Position numbers and translations under genes: made by a program. From contig JARFIW010001739.1 of assembly GCA_036346225.1 (NCBI GenBank), forward strand, positions 11,821,001 to 11,885,000: 64,000 nucleotides of DNA. Direction: 5' to 3'. Origin of the DNA: Platerodrilus igneus. Its lineage: Eukaryota; Arthropoda; Insecta; Coleoptera; Lycidae. Below, one piece after another: positions 1-11,252 of the stretch. Position 1 is the first letter of the stretch, and the number at the start of each line of letters is the position of its first letter. The notes under the pieces were generated by a model, which worked only from the letters and a program-made list of their open reading frames with translations, was not told the DNA's origin and searched no databases.

Positions 1-295
1 ATTTTTTTTTCCAATGCTCCACCCGAAGGTACTACATTGGCCAGGAAGCGAGTTTTTTTTACCTGGAAAATTTTGAATTTTTTTGCCGAACCCTTGCTGT
101 TCCAAGCAAGGTTGGGATCTTTAACGTGCGTAACAACACTCACACACGGAACCTCCATTTTACCTCCCATCCGAACGAGGGTGTATTTTTGTGAAAAATG
201 CTCGCCTAACATTTTTCAAGCGGACCGTGTCGGGATTCGAACCCGGGACCTTGGGCGTAGTAGTCACACACATACCACTACGCCACGGAGCCGCC
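1..295 (-). mobile_element. tRNA-derived SINE, copy 1
   Basis: On the minus strand this begins with a tRNA-like head carrying RNA polymerase III boxes: an A box TGGCGTAGTGG (275-285) and a perfect B box GGTTCGAATCC (233-243). A non-tRNA body of about 200 bases follows, including the stretch CACGTTAAAGATCC and a conserved end reading GGAGCATTGGAAAA. The same unit recurs at 22971-23244, 40285-40584 and 42554-42852, always in this orientation, and two copies have target duplications. That establishes a dispersed SINE family. The left end is cut by the window edge or decays into poly-T. The body resembles conserved SINE core domains of invertebrates, but I cannot name the family. Confidence 0.85.
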
Positions 296-1170
296 TATAT
301 TTAACAACTTAAATTCAAAATACATAGAAATTAGAAGGAATTATTGATTAAGATCATATTAGTATGTGGTGTGGCAAAAAAGGGGGTGTGGACTGTATTA
401 GGTATAGCGTATAAATAATTAAAATAAAATTGGAGTTGAATTGCCTGCGGTTAAGGGATTGAAAATTTGACTTAATCGGCTGGTAGATGGTTAAACAATA
501 TTACATACATGCTAAACAAACACACAAAAAAAACGGACCCCTATATTCCAATTAATAAGCACTTACGTATATTTACTAGCAAGCGGTTTACAGTTGAATG
601 TACAATTCGCTACTACGACTGGCTGCTTTATCTTTTGGAGCGTTATCAACTTCAAACCGGCCGTACTAGGAATCTGTAGTACGAATTTATGCACGAGATA
701 ATTGCACATTTATAAATTTGCCAAACCAGTATGATTATCAGAGGTGCCTCACGTTTCAAATTTCTAACATATTTTCGGATAACATTTCAGAAAATATATT
801 TGTAGGGTAGTACTTATATCGTTAAGGAATTTTAGAATATTATCTGTCATTTCAGAAAATATAATTAAATTTTATGGCATTTAGACACCTTCATCTAAAA
901 TATAAATTATATCTTATAATCAACGTTTTAACGGGACATTGAGAATCCATTAAAATGTTTTTGCATTGATGAATATCTAAATGGGGATATAAACGCTAAT
1001 GTATTGTAACAATGATTACTGAAGATATCCGGCGTGTTTCATGTTCGTCTACAAGGATCTCGAAACCAGTACAACTCATTAAAAAACAACCATGAAAAAG
1101 TCAATTTGTCTAGTGACGTACTAAAGGAATGAGTGGCAACCATTACAATGGTACTTGCAAATCCTTTTAA
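296..1170. other. Unassigned AT-rich stretch
   Basis: No supportable gene or recognisable repeat is visible. The only open frame, at 1039-1230 on the minus strand, has no family resemblance and its end overlaps the start of the tandem array. Confidence 0.6.
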
Positions 1171-1845
1171 ACTACATAGCGATAGGTTTTGGAGCAAATT
1201 GGAGCACGGTGGAAGGGAGGCTAGCGTCAAGCCCCCCCGAATATAATTGGGTGCTAGCTTTACAACTTTGGTGCTAGCTCGTGCTAGCTACAAGCAAAGA
1301 AGTGTTAGATTTGGGGGCTGACAAACTTTTAAAAAAATCGCCGCCATCTTGTTTTTATGATGCTAGCTTTCTGACTTGGGTGCTAGCTGGTGCTAGCTCT
1401 AAGCTACATCGTGCTAGGTTTTTGAGCTAATCGGAGCACGGGGACACTAACGTTAAGCTGCCTCCGCTCCCCCTATAGTTGAGCATATTTCTGAAACGGC
1501 TTTGGTGCTAACTCTACAACTTTAATGCTGGCTATAAGCAAAAAAGTGCTTGCTTTTGGAGCAAATCGGACAACGGAAGGGCTGCCAAAATTTTTTAAAG
1601 AATTTCCGCCATCTTGTTTTTAAGGTTCTAGCTTCCTTACTTGGGTGCTAGCTCTAAGCTACATGGTGCTAGGTTTTGGAGCAAATCGGAGCACTGAAAA
1701 GGCTAGCGGCAAGTTGGCCCCCCCGAACATAGTTGGCCATATTTCTGAAACAGCTTTGGTGCTAGCTCTACAACTTTGGTGCTAGCTAGTGCTAGCTAAA
1801 GGCAAATGGGTGCTAGGTTTTGGAGCAAATCGGTCAACGCGGGGG
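1171..1845. repeat. Degenerate tandem array, ~255-bp unit rich in GTGCTAGCT
   Basis: About 2.7 units follow one another. Landmarks recur at a regular spacing: 'gctctaagctacat' at 1396 and 1651, 'tttctgaaac' near 1488 and 1742, 'acaacttt' at 1263, 1516 and 1770. Each unit contains several copies of GTGCTAGCT, whose core GCTAGC is palindromic, plus 'ttttggagcaaatcgg' and 'cgccatcttg'. The first unit is shorter by roughly 20 bases. GC content rises locally, with runs of C. There is no open frame through it. It looks like a minisatellite or a satellite fragment. Confidence 0.85.
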
Positions 1846-1859
1846 GAGGGCAACATGAC

Positions 1860-3280
1860 GGACCTTGAATATTGCTAAGATGTCATTTCAAAATACTGTC
1901 AAAATTACAGTCTCCAGTCTGACCAACGTTTTTTTGTAAACCACAGGCTTTTATTTTTATTTTGGAAAATTGCATTTCGTTATCAATAATAATTTATAGG
2001 TTATTCTGAAAATATTTGTATCTTTAGTTGTATCAGCTCTGGCTGACCAACCAGTGTCTGATAAATTTTTCGGCAGTAATAATACATTACTCTCATGTTT
2101 CTGTTATTGCAGTGTAGATTTAGAAAATTCCATTTCCCAGTAGACAGAGAAAGAACGGACGTGAAATATCTGTAACGTAACGTAAAAATAAATAAGAAAT
2201 TTTGAAATATACGTTTGTATTACACTGAATGTTGAACTGTTGAATAATTTAATATTGAAATATTAAATTATTCTCAGGCCCCTGTAGCTCAGGGAGCTTG
2301 GACTACACCCCACTTTAACATATATTAAATCCGGCTCTGTTGAAAACGATGTGTAAATAAGTTACTTGCATATTTAACGAGATGGTTTTAAAATATTTGT
2401 TTTATGTCATTGTCCGTAGGTAGGTGTGCTACAAGCACAACATCATATAGATATCCTTAGCTAATTTTGTGACGGAATGTTATTCTTATACAGCGTTAAT
2501 TCGTTCTTGTGTTTAGAAAATAAACCAACAGGATACTGAAACTTGCCTTTTTAATTTAAACACTACCAAACCCCTATTAGCAGAGTTTCATTTAAGTAAA
2601 TCTAATCTGGTTTTAATTAAACTTCGCTCTACACAAGCTGGGTTATCTCATTAATACAAAATACATGCACAATTGAGTCGCTATAAAGTTGTGCAATGTA
2701 TTCAGCCAGATATTTACACGCAATGACGTTTTAAAATTGCATAAAATAAATAAAACATTATTAATCGACTATACTGCTACATAAATGCTTATTCTAAAAT
2801 TCCACGCAACTTTTTAATTGTAGTTATTTTGTCGCAGCTGATTCTAATAGCTCATCAGCAGTATTTCCTTTTTAAGCTGGTAAGACGAATACGAACATTT
2901 AGCTTTCTATTGCCTACCTCTGTCCGACACGAAAAAGAAATTATAAGTCTTGAAACTTGACTACGTACAAGCTTCCTTACATTCAAAACTTTGCAATTGT
3001 AAAGCTTTCAAAAGTATCACAAACTTCATTGCTGTTATTCCAAAAGCCATTAAAGCGATTACTTAGCTGCAGTTTTTAGTAGAACCATGCATAATGATTT
3101 AAATTAAATTAAAACGATATTTTAAGTGGATTGCTATTACACGCTTGATGCATCTATTGAGAGAAACCTATCATATTTCTAACTAGTAACATGTTCATTG
3201 TATAGACCAGGCGTCTCCAGACTTTTCAGCCTTAAAGCCATACTAATTATTTCAGTAAGTTCTAAGAGTTTTAATATTCA
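1860..3280. other. Unassigned AT-rich stretch
   Basis: No gene is seen. It contains one copy of a dispersed repeat, listed separately at 2530-2715. The remainder is low-complexity AT-rich DNA without open frames above background. Confidence 0.55.
2530..2715 (+). repeat. Dispersed repeat, copy 1 (partner at 25497-25690)
   Basis: This stretch aligns by eye, in the same orientation, with 25497-25690. Shared landmarks in order are a 'taaacactac' segment, 'aaatctaatctg' followed by 'ttaattaaa', 'ggttatctcat', and an 'aaaatac' then 'cacaattg' segment. The copies are clearly diverged. No coding potential or terminal structure is visible, so the class is unknown. Confidence 0.6.
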
Positions 3281-3287
3281 TATCATC

Positions 3288-3470
3288 ATAGACCAATCAC
3301 GGTATTCCCTTTCGGGGTAACCACACCTCTTTCTGGAAGGATATGCATAGTATAGCTCTAGACTACTACACTAATTCTATTACCAGCACTATTCACAATC
3401 TTTCTCCACATCCCTCGGTCCCTACACACTTCCTTTGCCTCTGCGACATTCATGTAAATTTCGGCATCTT
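3288..3470 (-). mobile_element. 5'-truncated 3' end of an RTE-like LINE
   Basis: This matches the 3' terminal 180 bases of the LINE at 20735-22740, including 'ccaatcacggtat', 'tttcggggtaacca', 'agtatagctctagac' and 'cttcctttgcct'. It stops abruptly near 3470, as expected for incomplete reverse transcription. It keeps only the last codons of the ORF and a short AT/ATC-rich tail. Confidence 0.8.
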
Positions 3471-3537
3471 AAGTATCGACTCGCCATAATACACGGTGTG
3501 GGCACTCTATATACGATTCTGTTGACTCATTTTAATA

Positions 3538-4563
3538 CGAGGGGTGTTCAATATGTATAGGGAATAAGTAACAAAAACAAAACTAAAGGTGTAAAAACTT
3601 CTTTACTGTTTTTCAAAATATTCTCCACAATGATTGATACACTTTTGCATACGTTGGAACCAATTTTCATAGCATTTCTACCATTCCGATTGAGATATCT
3701 TCAAAACATGGAGTTTGAACGCATCAACTGCCTCTTTTGTGTCGAAAATCGTTCTCCACGCAGTTTTTTCTTCACGTGTGGGAACAAAAAGAAACCATTA
3801 GGTGCCAAATTAAGACTATACGGTGGATGACCGATCAATTCGATGTTTTGAATGCTCAAATAGTCACTTGTTTGAGGCGATATGTGAGAGATCGCATTGT
3901 CATAATGGAGAATGATTCGGCGTGGTTTATTTTCCTTTTTTCTCTGAAAACTTGTGGCAAACAAATGGTTGTATACCAAGTAGAATTAACTGTTCTATGA
4001 TCCTCTTAAGCAACGGTCGTGATATGTCCATTTATTCCGAATAAACAGGCAACCATTTTCTTCGAAGTGCTTCTAGCGCAGACAACTTTTGTTGGATTTC
4101 GTTCATTTTGGAAGACTCATTCAGTCGACTGCTGTTAACTTTCGGTTTCATACAAATAAATCCAAGATTCGTCACCTGTGTAGATGTTATATACTGCGTT
4201 TGATGCACCAGAATCGTATTTTTTGAGCATTTCTTTGCACCAATCGACACGAGTCTTTTCTTTAGCGATTGTCAAATTATATGGAATCCAACGCACTCAT
4301 AGCTTTTTCAAGGCTAAATGTTCATGTAATATCGAATGTACAATTGTAGCACCAGATACCTAGGAATGCCCGGTTTTGGACGACCTTCTTTAAATTCATC
4401 CTTTAGCGAACTACAACCATGATTGAATTCACTATACCAACGATGTACAGTGGTTTTACTTGAAGCTTCTTTCCCAAGAGTCAAAATAATTTGTTTTAGC
4501 CAGTTTTGTGGAGATAATCCAGGTCGGACAACGTAAAAAAACCTTGCATTTTGTTTGACATTT
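3538..4563 (-). mobile_element. mariner element, copy 1 (decayed)
   Basis: The element lies on the minus strand. Its left end (the transposase 3' side) has TA followed by CGAGGGGTGTT, and the same TA-CGAGGGGTGTT occurs at the equivalent end of the copy at 50312. No matching inverted repeat is seen at the right, so the 5' end is probably missing. Inside is a broken mariner transposase. It abuts the LINE fragment ending at 3470. Confidence 0.85.
3701..4560 (-). pseudogene. mariner transposase pseudogene
   Basis: A mariner transposase excises and inserts the element at TA using a DD34D catalytic triad. The sequence is split over several frames. An N-terminal helix-turn-helix segment (TVHRWYSEFNHG-like, about 4380-4455) comes first, then a GDESW segment with the first catalytic Asp (about 4160-4175). 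The longest open piece, 3701-3979, carries HYDNA with the second Asp. The third catalytic position, exactly 35 residues later, reads APNGFF instead of APNDFF, so the last Asp has become Gly. The preceding SPDL is also altered to SLNL. With these changes and the frameshifts it cannot be active. Confidence 0.9.
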
Positions 4564-4777
4564 TAATACTTTTACAAATTATACAATTTTACAACTTCAA
4601 AAAGCAATAAAATCCAAAACTTTTATGTACAAAATCCACTCATTTAGATGTCAATTTTATTTTCTCAATTTATAAGCCTTTGATCAAAGATAAAATATAG
4701 ATCCGAAAATTTAGGCATTTAAAAAGAGTTTACTTTTAAATCCTACCAGCTAACCTTAAACCCATCATGGAAAAATA

Positions 4778-4782
<5 letters not shown>
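4564..4782. other. Short unassigned spacer
   Basis: AT-rich DNA between the mariner remnant and the first (TA)n tract. No feature is recognised. Confidence 0.5.

Positions 4783-4830
<48 letters not shown>
4783..4830. repeat. (TA)n microsatellite
   Basis: An uninterrupted TA tract of about 48 bases. It is the left border of repeat A, copy 1. Confidence 0.97.
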
Positions 4831-4831
<1 letters not shown>

Positions 4832-4837
<6 letters not shown>

Positions 4838-6572
4838 GATACTGTAGCAATACCCCTGCGCGTCCTTTTGTGAATTAAAAAAGTAAAAAATTTTAACTGT
4901 CAATTTTTGATTTTTAATGTATAATTTTAATTGCGTTGGCTAGTTCAGTTTTTAATTACGCACGGAGCTTGCGACAATACGACAAACAAAGAGTTTAAAT
5001 TTACCTTCTACCTCTACTTCCTGTTCTAACCTTTAAACCAAAACACCATTAAGCACAAATTATTATAATGTTCTCAAAAATATTTACAACGTATGAAAAG
5101 TTTAAAGATTCTCTAAATAAAACTTTTATTAAAAAAATTAATAATTATCATTCCCAAAGCCATTATCATTTAAAAAGCCAGCAAAATCACTATTATTATT
5201 AATTGAAACTCCATTAACGTTCATTCAACTTCTTTAAATATTTACGTAATTTACAACGTGTACTCAAAAAAGAAGATCCTTTCCGACCTCTCACATAAAT
5301 TATCATAAAAGCAATTAAAGTATTTAAATCAGAAATATTCAATAAAATGTTAATTTTTAAATCATTCAGTTTAGAAATGTACAACAAAATATTCACAAAT
5401 AAAATAATAAAACATTCAGATTGGCGAACCTGTTGTTTTCAGCTCGAATCAGTCTCTGGTCCAACTGCTCTAGATATTGTCTGCATCCCTCTTAGCATGG
5501 CCTTAAATTGTTCTAGCGTCCTTTGTTAAACTCCTTGACAATTCATAGTTGAAATAAATGCTTGTTTCATTTCCTCATTTGATCCATTAATCATTCATAA
5601 TTATTCTCCAGTAATTGTTTATAATCGTTTTCCGTAATTGTTTAGAATCGTCATCCAGTCATTATTTAAAATTGTCTTTCAGGAATTATTTAGAGTCCTT
5701 TTTTATTAATGTTAATATTAGAATTTAAATTAAAACAACTTTTAGTTACTTACGCCTTTTGAAAAGTAAAACGACAAACCTCTTAATTTTTCATAATTAC
5801 AATAGTATTATTTCACACCTCACAATAAATCACTTCACGTAAATATCTTCGTTTCAAGGGTTGTGAACTAAGCCTTACTTCATGTTGAAATGATTTGTTA
5901 ACAAATCCGGTCATATTTAAATGCATCGTCTATCTATTGACAAGCGCAGAGTTCGTTGTTATGCATGACACTTTTATACCAGGTTTTTGGTTATTCCATC
6001 GTATTACATTGTATGTTAACATCAACGCGTTGCTTTTGTCACGTACTATTTTGAGTTAATAACATTGATTCCATTGTATTTTCATACTTCTAGATAAGTA
6101 AACCATTGTTTGTTCAAATAAATTTAGTAAATTTTGATTTTATTCACCATGCTTTGCTCGTTTCCAATAAATAAGGTGTCGATTTTAGCTTTATAGTCAC
6201 GTAGACATAATGCAATTCATGTATTAAATTATGTTTACTATCTTACGCATTTTTAAACCTGCTTGTTTTAATTGGGATCCTTGACGTAATAATGATGCGT
6301 TATCCATGCGTGTAGCGTTTCAGCTTGCAATTATGTTGTTTTACGACTTGTGAATTTGTTTATTCCAATAAATCTTCAAAATATTTTTTATTATCTAAAT
6401 TAATTACGATTATGGTATATATACAGGGCATTGTCATTTACTTTACAGTCTAATCATCGTATTTCTTTGTTTTCTTCAGAAAACTGTCTTGTTTTCTAAG
6501 CCGTCATGTATTTTATATGAAATGCGCTATACTATTGGTCCTAACTACCCCTAAATGACCTTATTAACACGG

Positions 6573-6574
<2 letters not shown>
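4832..6574. repeat. Repeat A, copy 1: 1.74-kb (TA)n-bounded element
   Basis: This block is repeated in the same orientation at 16193-17942. It starts TGTTGTGATACTG and ends TTAACACGGCA, giving imperfect inverted ends (TGYYGTG at the outside) and a TG...CA border like an LTR or a short-TIR transposon. Both copies are bordered on both sides by (TA)n. No convincing protein is encoded. Short frames near 5214-5529 are kept in both copies, but they overlap on opposite strands and match nothing I know. It could be a solo LTR family preferring TATA targets or a non-autonomous DNA transposon. I cannot decide between them. Confidence 0.75.

Positions 6575-6609
<35 letters not shown>
6575..6609. repeat. 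(TA)n microsatellite
   Basis: A TA tract of about 35 bases separates repeat A copy 1 from the Gypsy-like 3' LTR. Confidence 0.97.
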
Positions 6610-6612
<3 letters not shown>

Positions 6613-8213
6613 TGGTGTGGTCCTCGTTACTACGGTGAAATATCCTCTGATATTTGATTTCTTACCTGAATATCGCCTCTTGAATCCTTCCGCCTCGGCT
6701 GCTCACTTAGTTAAAACTTTCATCCTCATTCATAAAAAAAAAACACATTCTTACAAACATCAACGTTAACTCTATTTACATTAATATTGACAATACATTA
6801 AAATTTCAAAATTAAATTTCAGCATATATTTCAGCATCATAAAATTTCAAGTTCATATTTGTCCTCACTTTAATTTGCATCCGAATTAGAGTCCTTGTAG
6901 GATGCATACTAATTAAGTTAATAAATATTTGCAGACCTGAGTCTGAATAAAAGGGAGCATCTCCCACATCTTTACGTTAATTTAACAGGTTAGTCTAATT
7001 GAAATCAAAGACAGAGCCCAAATTTTTATCATAATCAAAAACATAAACCTGATAAATACTCCTTTCTACTTATACAAGAAAATTTTACCTTGAAATTCAA
7101 AATTTGTTGTTTATACAAATTTACTACTGATCTTTATCAAACAAATTATAAAGATATTCAACACACCAAAACATCAAAGATCGAACAACAAAGCATAAGC
7201 TACCCGAAGGTTACTACACTCGTGGCTCCAATGTACATCGTCCTTGCTAATCCCACCATTCCAGTTGGTTTATGTTTACGTCTTTGGATTTCTGACTTCG
7301 TCTATGTATATCTAAATCTAGTTTGGTGGATTCAATCACGTTTACGAATAACATTTGATTACTAACACCCCCGAAAAATAGCACTGAAATTCATAATTCT
7401 TTCACGCTATACCCAAAACTGCATACTTCTATTTATTTATTTATCGTTATTAATTTGGATAATTGGTACAGTAATACCCGCAAATATAACTAGACTTTAT
7501 TACCTTTATTTTATCTTCTCTCAGTGCACTAATGCATAATAACTGTTATAGTAGCACGTAATCACCATCTATTCTGCTGGACGTATCGAATAAAATCAAA
7601 AAATAAAAAGCAAAACTGTTTAAAGTATCGCATAAAATCATATAGCTTAAAGCTTATCAACTATCATATACATCGTTATTTCTGCAGGTGTTCTGAGTTC
7701 TAATACGCTGAAGTCTTTTGCGTGCCTTCCCCCACGTCTTTTATAATTTGTAGATAGCTTTAGTACTTGGAACGATTAAATTAAATTCAAATTGAACCTT
7801 TTAACTCTGTTTCTTTTTATAGAAAGCGTCCAGTGAATAATTTAAATCCCTTATTTTTAACAAAACGAATAAATTTTTATGCTGTATGGTTTTAATAATG
7901 CGTATTATCTAATGAAATTCTACATTACTTCCTTCTACACGTTGATTATGATTATATACAAACCCTACATTCTAATTGAATGATTTAAATCTACACAGTA
8001 GGCCTTTAATTAAGCGTTCCATTTTCCACTGCTCTAATATACACGGTGTTTAACATTATCTAAACAATATAAACCCTATGTTTAGAAGTAAATGACGAAT
8101 TTATCCAATATGCCTTTAAATGACGCTTATTATTACCCAAAGCTTCCTTATAGACGGTGATTAAAATTATTTGCTGTCGTTAATTAATTTTCTACCCTGG
8201 TCTAAATTTGAGT
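6613..8213 (-). repeat. 3' LTR of Gypsy-like element 1
   Basis: It matches 13936-16157 along most of its length, for example 'cctcgttactacggtgaaat', 'cgcctcggctgctcac' and 'aggatgcatactaattaag'. It lacks the promoter-bearing segment present in the 5' LTR at about 15200-15590, and lacks the 148-bp insertion at 14151. Its upstream end directly follows a polypurine tract. Its downstream end touches (TA)n. Confidence 0.85.
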
Positions 8214-8224
8214 ATTTTCCCCCT
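8214..8224 (-). other. Polypurine tract of Gypsy-like element 1
   Basis: On the minus strand the run TAGGGGGAAAA sits immediately before the start of the 3' LTR. That is the position where plus-strand DNA synthesis is primed in LTR retrotransposons. Confidence 0.7.
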
Positions 8225-8239
8225 ATTTGAATACAAGAT

Positions 8240-8776
8240 ATCCCACTTATTTGAATTCAAATATGAAACATCTAGACTGTAAAAAAAATTAGAAAAAAAA
8301 TTGTCCTTCTCACTAAACACTTATCTTTCTAACTTATCTAACTTATATCGAATCCTAAAAATATTTACACCTATCCTATATCCCTATCCTATTCCTAACT
8401 CTCACCTAATCTTATAAACTGAAATTATCCCTAGCTTCATCCTACTTATCCATCTAATCCTATATATATCCTATATACCTATCCTCTTCCTAACTTTTAA
8501 CCAATCTTCACTATGCTCACTTACACCTACCTAATCCTATATACCTATCCCATTCTTATTCTATTCCTAACTCTCCACTAATCTTATAAGAAATATCTAC
8601 ACTTAACCTATCTTATTTTCTTCCTACATTTAAATTTCCTTCTCAACCTATATACCTATTTCTAACTATCTCCAATATGTATCCTATACCTAGCTTTATT
8701 TTCCATAAACACTTACTTCTACTCTTCTATATACACCTATTCTATCCCTATATTTTGTTCATTTAATCTTCATTTC
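8240..8776. repeat. Pyrimidine-rich degenerate tandem repeat
   Basis: A phrase of roughly 45 bases built on 'cctatatacctatcc', 'ttcctaac' and 'ctaatctt' recurs near 8378, 8459 and 8535 and then decays. It occupies the place where RNase H and integrase should be in the Gypsy-like element. No coding capacity is visible. Confidence 0.65.
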
Positions 8777-9666
8777 TTATTTAAATCTGACTCTTTTCTT
8801 GATCCTCCAAGTCTTTCTTCTCACCATCCTAATACTCTTCATCCCTATTTCTCCTCCTTCTAAATCTATGCTTATCAAACCTGTTATGTCACATAAAATA
8901 AACTTATCATCCCTATTATCCTGACTGTTAAATATTGCTTCTTCTTCAGTCCCTACACTTGTCTGTTTCTCATTTATTATTGTTTCCTTTTCTGCGGACA
9001 AACCAAACGATACTACCTTAAAATTATAGATTTTACCCTCTACGGAAAATCCTGTGTACCTTCTAGAGTCCTTGTGTAATGGAATCAGCCAGAATGAATT
9101 CCTTAAATCTAATTTACTAAAAACAAACTTGCCACTTAACCTCGTCAAAAGTGTGTCCATGGATGGTGGACAATGGAATTGCGGTTTGGTCCGTTGATTA
9201 ATTTTTCGTGCATCTAAACATAAACGAATGCTTTCATCCTTTTTCTTAACTTCCACCAACGGATTTATGAAATGAGTGTTGAGACGTCTATTATGCCATC
9301 TTCCAACGTTTTATTTAATTCTGCCTCCACCTGCTCCCGATATGCTGCTGAAATAGGATAAACCTTGGCGTTGAACGGTTCTGAATTATCCACTTCCAAC
9401 ACGTGCTCATAGCCTAACGCTGTGTTTGCTTCTACCCCCACCAATTCTGCATGTTTTTGTAATAAAGCTTGAACCTCTACTATCCTATCCTCTGGACATC
9501 TTATTGTGTTGATCTGTTTAACTCCATCATCCTTTACCTCTACTACATTAATACTCAACCCCGTGTCATCCTTTGTGACTTCATAACTGCCCTTCCATGG
9601 CACTACTCTATCCTTAATCCTTACTACCTTCCTTTCCATATCTATCAAAACCCCTAACTGCATCAT
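8777..9666 (-). pseudogene. Gypsy-like pol: linker and N-terminal reverse transcriptase (truncated)
   Basis: Two adjoining minus-strand frames make up this part of pol. The upstream one (9666-9265, 133 aa) contains the linker and the start of the polymerase, with PISAAYREQVEAEL and LEDGIIDVS. The second (9259-8777) continues with KKKDESIRLCLDARKINQ, FSKLDLRNSFWLIPL and KVVSFGLS, the Ty3/Gypsy reverse transcriptase fingers and motif A with its catalytic Asp. Homology ends after FGLS, before the YxDD active-site motif, and unrelated residues follow. A frameshift separates the frames at about 9262. The enzyme is therefore both frameshifted and cut off in the palm. Confidence 0.9.
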
Positions 9667-9726
9667 ACAGTCAACACCTAAAATGCTCTGAAACTTCAGT
9701 CCAGGTACAATTACAAACTCCTGTTC

Positions 9727-10026
9727 TCAGCTTAAACCTCCTATATTTATCCTAAGCACCACATCACTATTTACTACAGCAAACTTCTTTTTATTTGGAA
9801 CTACTAAATGGCTACGCTTTATAGGCATAATTCTATCACAAACCTTATCCCTAATTTTGCTGACGAATTCCTCCGATATTAAACTCGCCTCTGCCCTTGT
9901 ATCAAGTAATACTTTTACATTATTCTCAAAAATTCCTATATTAGTAATTGGCAAACATAATTTTTCTACAGTTCCTGGCTCTATTTCCTCCTCAATTTTG
10001 AAAAATTCACGTGGATGTTCATACAC
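9727..10026 (-). pseudogene. Gypsy-like retroviral-type aspartic protease
   Basis: A pepsin-like retroelement protease would process the gag-pol product. The frame shows VKVLLDTRAEASLISEEF. The active-site motif, normally DTGA/DTGS, reads DTRA, so the Gly after the catalytic pair is replaced by Arg. LRINIGGLS at the end corresponds to the later part of the fold. A stop and frame change at about 9727 separate it from the downstream pol frame, whose first residues belong to the end of the protease region. It follows the gag C-terminus by about 15 bases. Confidence 0.85.
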
Positions 10027-10040
10027 ATTTACACAGAAAT

Positions 10041-10394
10041 CTAGTGGTTTGTCGCGTTCAAAAAATCCTGTCTCGTCCTGTTTTCCGTGCTTGGTCCTGG
10101 TTGTCCTTCTACAACCTGTGGGTACGTCCTCCTCGTATTAATATCCGTGTCCCTGTCTCTATTCGGCGTGCTAGTCACAGTCCTGTTTACTTCCGGTAAA
10201 CTGTTCTGTCTCGTGTAACTAGGTCTTGGCGTCGGTCCCCTAGTCGCACTATTGCTTCTGTATTCCTGTCCTCGTCGTTCCCAATTCGGTCGAAAATTTC
10301 TATTGTAGTCAGGCCGTCTCGGAAAATTCTGTGTCCTGTTGTCCAACCTAACCGTATTAATGTTTCGTTCTCGTATCTCCCTTGTCCGTCCTAC
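10041..10394 (-). pseudogene. Gypsy-like gag C-terminal, Arg-rich nucleic-acid binding region
   Basis: An open frame (10346-10041) rich in Arg, Asn, Pro and Thr, with stretches such as RRPDYNRNFRPNW and RDRDTDINTRRTYPQ. No CCHC zinc knuckle is present, as in several Gypsy lineages that use a basic tail. It is the continuation of gag beyond the inserted LINE. The 14-base target duplication ends at 10408, next to its beginning. Confidence 0.75.
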
Positions 10395-10408
10395 ACATAC
10401 ATCGTCAT
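10395..10408. repeat. LINE target-site duplication, left copy
   Basis: ACATACATCGTCAT is repeated exactly at 12568-12581. The two copies bracket the LINE in gag. Confidence 0.95.
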
Positions 10409-10842
10409 CATCATAATTTGTTTTCGACCTTACTTAAGGTCGGTTTGACGCAGCTCTAACTTCTTTTCCATTCTGTGCTAATCTAAAAAGCTCTACATAC
10501 CCTTCACAACCTAAATTTCTAATAATTTGACTAATATAGTTTGGTCTAGGTCTTCCTATATCCTTCTATCTTTTTCCTATCCACCTGGCTCTACATAGAT
10601 ATTAGCAACCTGATCATGGTTGTTAAAGAACTCTAATATGTTTACACGATTACCATTTATAAGGAAATGAAATATAACCTGGTTATCCGCTTCAAAAAGG
10701 AAAAGTGTTAAATTATATGTTATGGTAAGGCTTAAGCAACGAAACGCTACCAACATGCCCGACCGCTAACTAATTGTGAGTTATGTCATGGTGACATTTA
10801 GTTACCTGATTTTTATTTTTTTTGTTTTGTTTTCGAACTTAC

Positions 10843-11250
10843 TTAAAGTCGGTTTGACGCAGCTCTAAATTCTTGTCTATTCTGCGCTAGTCTAAAAAGG
10901 TCTGCATACCCTTCACAACCTAAATGTCTAATAATTTGACTACTATAGCTTTGTCTAGGCCTTCCTACTCTATTTTTATTTGGTAGTCTATAATCTAAGA
11001 CTTTACTAAATAGTCCCTCATGTCTTAACTGGTGCCCTATCATTCTATCTCTCCTGACCTTCAATTGTTTCCACATACAGGGTTCCTCACCTATCCTTCT
11101 ATAAACTTCCTTGTTTGTTACTCTATCTGATCAGCTAATCTTTAACATTCTCCTATAACACCAAGTTTCAAAAGCTTCTATCTTTTTCTTATCTACTTCT
11201 TTAATTGTCCAAGTCTCACTACCGTATAGTAGAACGCTCCATACGTACGA
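10843..11250 (-). pseudogene. LINE ORF2 C-terminal region
   Basis: Minus-strand residues RRDRMIGHQLRHEGLFS and GRPRQSYSSQI form the typical C-terminal tail of LINE polyproteins, after the reverse transcriptase. It ends at about 10843. A frame break at about 11250 separates it from the reverse transcriptase frame, and the stretch around 11100-11240 (encoding the 'YGSETWT...K' region) is degenerate. Confidence 0.8.
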
Positions 11251-11252
11251 CT

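Noticed and set aside
228..295. A tRNA gene on the minus strand, suggested by perfect A and B boxes
   Set aside because: The acceptor and anticodon stems do not close, and the segment is always joined to the same 200-base body in four places. It is the head of a SINE.
1171..1845. CRISPR-like array
   Set aside because: The repeats are long, degenerate and back to back without unique spacers, in animal nuclear DNA.
2278..2310. tRNA-like start 'cccctgtagctcaggga'
   Set aside because: It resembles an A box but no B box or T arm follows at the right distance.
5214..5529. Small protein genes conserved in both copies of repeat A (5214-5529 and 16587-16902)
   Set aside because: The frames lie on opposite strands of the same bases, are short, and are kept because the DNA copies are nearly identical. 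No family motif is present.
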